Shown here: positions 6,645 through 8,351 of the stretch, in pieces | How the letters are laid out: the number at the start of each line of letters is the position of its first letter | Numbering within the stretch: the stretch's first letter is position 1 | Assembly (NCBI GenBank): GCA_023819365.1 | Contig: JAMWBP010000017.1 | Span: forward strand, 1 to 8,351 | Direction: 5' to 3' | Length of the DNA stretch: 8,351 nucleotides | Origin: Candidatus Omnitrophota bacterium | GTDB taxonomy: Bacteria > Ratteibacteria > UBA8468 > B48-G9 > JAFGKM01 | Translations under genes and position numbers: made by a program | The notes under the pieces: model-generated | Told to the model about the DNA's origin: nothing | Database searches by the model: none | Seen by the model: only the letters and a program-made list of their open reading frames with translations

Positions 6645-7916
6645 TCATCTCTCAACCATTTGCTCACGGGAAGACCCTACAGAAATTTTTGTTATCGGAA
6701 CACCTATTATCTCTTCAATTCTGTCTATATACTTTTTTGCATTACCAGGAAGTTTATTATAACTTGTAATTGTTGATATATCTTCTTTCCAACCATCTAA
6801 TTCTTCATATACAACATCACAATTTGAAAACACCTTTGCATTTAGAGGATAATCCTTATAAAGTTTACCGTCAAATTTATATGCCACTGCTATTTTAATC
6901 TTTTCAATACCGGTAAGAACATCTAATTTTGTCATAACAAGTTCATCCAGCCCATTAACTAAGGCAGCAAACTTTACCAGAACGGCATCAAACCATCCAC
7001 ACCTTCTCGGTCTTCCTGTGGTAGCACCATACTCATTTCCTGTTTTTCTCAGTACTTCTCCTTCTATCCCTTTGAGTTCTGTAGGGAATGGGCCCATTCC
7101 CACCCGGGTAGTATAACTCTTCACCACTCCTATAATACGACTTACTTTTTTAGGAGAGACCCCCAAACCAGTACAGGCACCACCAGCAATACAGTTTGAT
7201 GCGGTAACATAAGGGTATGTCCCGAAGTCAATGTCAAGAAATGTTCCCTGTGCGCCTTCTGCAAGGACATCTTTTCCCTTTTCTATTTCTTCATTAAGAT
7301 AGATGGCTATATTTTTCACCATCTTTTTTATTCTGTCTCTATAAATTTTTGTTTCTTTATAAATTCTGTCAGGCGAGAGCATCTGTTCTTTATAGTACTC
7401 CCTGAAAAGATAGTTTTTCAGTTCAAGGGCAATCTTCAGTTTTTCCATAAAAATATCTTCTTCAAGAAAGTCAATAACCCTTATACCTATTCTGTTAAAC
7501 TTATCCGCATATGTTGTTCCTATCCCTCTTCCTGTTGTTCCAAGCGCCCCCCTACCACGGAATTTATCTTCTATCTGGTCCAGGACTTTATGGTATGGTA
7601 GTGTCATATGCGCATTCTCTGCTATGAAAAGTCGTCCTTCCACAGAAATACCACTTTTTTCAAGATAGTCAATCTCTTCAAAAAGTGATACAGGGTCAAG
7701 CACAACACCATTACCTATAATACATATCTTGTCAGGATAGAGGATACCAGATGGGACCAGATGAAAGATATACCTTTTGTCTTTTAAGACCACAGTATGA
7801 CCCGCGTTCCCTCCACCCTGATACCTTGCTATGATATCAGCATCCTTCGCAAGATAATCAATAATCTTACCCTTTCCTTCATCTCCCCACTGTGTTCCCA
7901 CTACAACCGTTATCAT
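6645..7916 (-). CDS. purA: adenylosuccinate synthetase
   Basis: Joins IMP and aspartate using GTP to form adenylosuccinate, the first committed step to AMP, in the cytosol. The 423-residue length is normal (about 425-435). The N-terminal GTP-binding glycine loop is [13 protein letters not shown] (residues 5-17), with catalytic Asp12. GGGNAGHT follows, with catalytic His40. [14 protein letters not shown] is the IMP-binding loop, and [22 protein letters not shown] and MTKLDVLTG (guanine recognition) come later. The C-terminus [10 protein letters not shown] is complete. The ATG overlaps the TAA of the upstream dehydrogenase gene by one base (TAATG), and GGGAG lies in that gene's last codons, so translation is probably coupled. 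Its position inside an amino acid operon, rather than with purB or other pur genes, is a lineage feature rather than a pathway one. Confidence 0.98.
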   Translation of the reverse strand: MITVVVGTQWGDEGKGKIIDYLAKDADIIARYQGGGNAGHTVVLKDKRYIFHLVPSGILYPDKICIIGNGVVLDPVSLFEEIDYLEKSGISVEGRLFIAENAHMTLPYHKVLDQIEDKFRGRGALGTTGRGIGTTYADKFNRIGIRVIDFLEEDIFMEKLKIALELKNYLFREYYKEQMLSPDRIYKETKIYRDRIKKMVKNIAIYLNEEIEKGKDVLAEGAQGTFLDIDFGTYPYVTASNCIAGGACTGLGVSPKKVSRIIGVVKSYTTRVGMGPFPTELKGIEGEVLRKTGNEYGATTGRPRRCGWFDAVLVKFAALVNGLDELVMTKLDVLTGIEKIKIAVAYKFDGKLYKDYPLNAKVFSNCDVVYEELDGWKEDISTITSYNKLPGNAKKYIDRIEEIIGVPITKISVGSSREQMVER

Positions 7917-8351
7917 TATATCTTCTCCCTTACCTTCTCAACAATTGCTCTTCCCATCTCTCTTGTTCCAACATAATTTGTATCACCGGGGTCCTTGAAA
8001 TCATAGGTAAGATACTTCCCTTCCTTAATCACTTCCGCTAATGCCTCTTCAAGTTTTGTCGCTCTTTTACTTTCACCGATATAGTCAAGCATCATAATAC
8101 CAGCAAGAAGTAAAGCAGATGGGTTTACCCTGTTGAGCCCTTTATATTTAGGCGCACTGCCATGTGTCGCTTCAAAGACCGCTATATCCTCTCCTATATT
8201 GGCACCGGGAGAAAGTCCAAGTCCACCCACTAGTCCTGCACATAAATCAGAAATTATATCACCATAGAGGTTTGGACATACAAGAACATCATAAATTTCT
8301 GGTTTCTGGATAAGTTGCATAGCCATATTATCAACAATTTTATCTTCAAAC
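7916..8351 (-). CDS. isocitrate dehydrogenase (isocitrate/isopropylmalate dehydrogenase family), 5' end outside window
   Basis: The C-terminal ~144 residues of a beta-decarboxylating dehydrogenase. The reading frame is open to the window edge; the Met at 8326 is internal (VDNMAMQL), so the true start lies beyond 8351. [20 protein letters not shown] carries the Asp residues that bind the metal and substrate, followed by SPGANIGED and the cofactor motif [11 protein letters not shown]. The [20 protein letters not shown] pattern is that of isocitrate dehydrogenase rather than 3-isopropylmalate dehydrogenase, which has NLFGDILSD and a different next segment. Lys-Tyr after HGSAP and the later TYDF match three of the four residues that give NADP preference in E. 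coli Icd (Lys344, Tyr345, Tyr391), so NADP is the more likely cofactor. A homoisocitrate or isopropylmalate activity cannot be excluded without the N-terminal substrate loop. purA overlaps its stop by one base. Confidence 0.88.
   Translation of the reverse strand, partial: FEDKIVDNMAMQLIQKPEIYDVLVCPNLYGDIISDLCAGLVGGLGLSPGANIGEDIAVFEATHGSAPKYKGLNRVNPSALLLAGIMMLDYIGESKRATKLEEALAEVIKEGKYLTYDFKDPGDTNYVGTREMGRAIVEKVREKI

Noticed and set aside
7916..8351. 3-isopropylmalate dehydrogenase (leuB), suggested by the adjacent ilv genes.
   Set aside because: The [19 protein letters not shown] and PGANIG blocks follow the isocitrate dehydrogenase pattern. The context alone is not enough, although the N-terminal substrate loop is not in the window.

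Overview
The window looks like a piece of an AT-rich genome from an uncultured bacterium. All full-length genes are on the minus strand, Shine-Dalgarno sites are strong (AAGGAG-type), and stops are mostly TAA. The housekeeping genes are ordinary. The accessory parts (a WbsX/GH99-like fragment, a Gfo/Idh/MocA dehydrogenase fragment and a stand-alone CBM9-like protein) are families that are abundant together in glycan-degrading lineages such as Omnitrophota, Ratteibacteria-like bacteria and other PVC-related groups. That taxonomic placement is a low-confidence inference from gene content only.

Layout, read along the minus strand from the right edge. A tightly packed run goes isocitrate dehydrogenase family gene (5' end outside the window), purA, ilvB, ilvN, ilvC, thpR, CBM9-like gene. 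Gaps are -1 to 51 bases and no terminator is visible between genes, so it reads as one operon whose promoter lies beyond base 8351. It combines 2-oxoglutarate/NAD(P)H supply, AMP synthesis and the first two steps of branched-chain amino acid synthesis, and ends with an RNA-processing enzyme and a putative carbohydrate-binding protein. A second minus-strand unit begins at base 1463 with thrC. It continues, 1 base after the thrC stop, into an ApgM-type phosphoglycerate mutase/proposed homoserine kinase that runs off the left edge. Together these two could convert homoserine to threonine.

Between the two units, about 1526-2034 holds two broken plus-strand genes. The first is a Gfo/Idh/MocA oxidoreductase that has lost its middle, leaving its N-terminus and an out-of-frame C-terminus. 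The second is the first ~63 codons of a WbsX/GH99-like protein, cut off where the oppositely oriented CBM9-like gene ends. This is the scar of a former carbohydrate-use operon. The 62 bases between thrC and the first remnant contain a 10-base palindrome that supplies a perfect TATAAT on both strands, so it is probably a bidirectional promoter.

I found no RNA genes, CRISPR arrays, intact insertion sequences or clearly new defence or mobile systems. The points most worth following up are the thrC/apgM junction (a candidate ThrB replacement, an A9 run and no ribosome binding site), the atypical cofactor loop of IlvC, the decayed glycan locus and the symmetric promoter.
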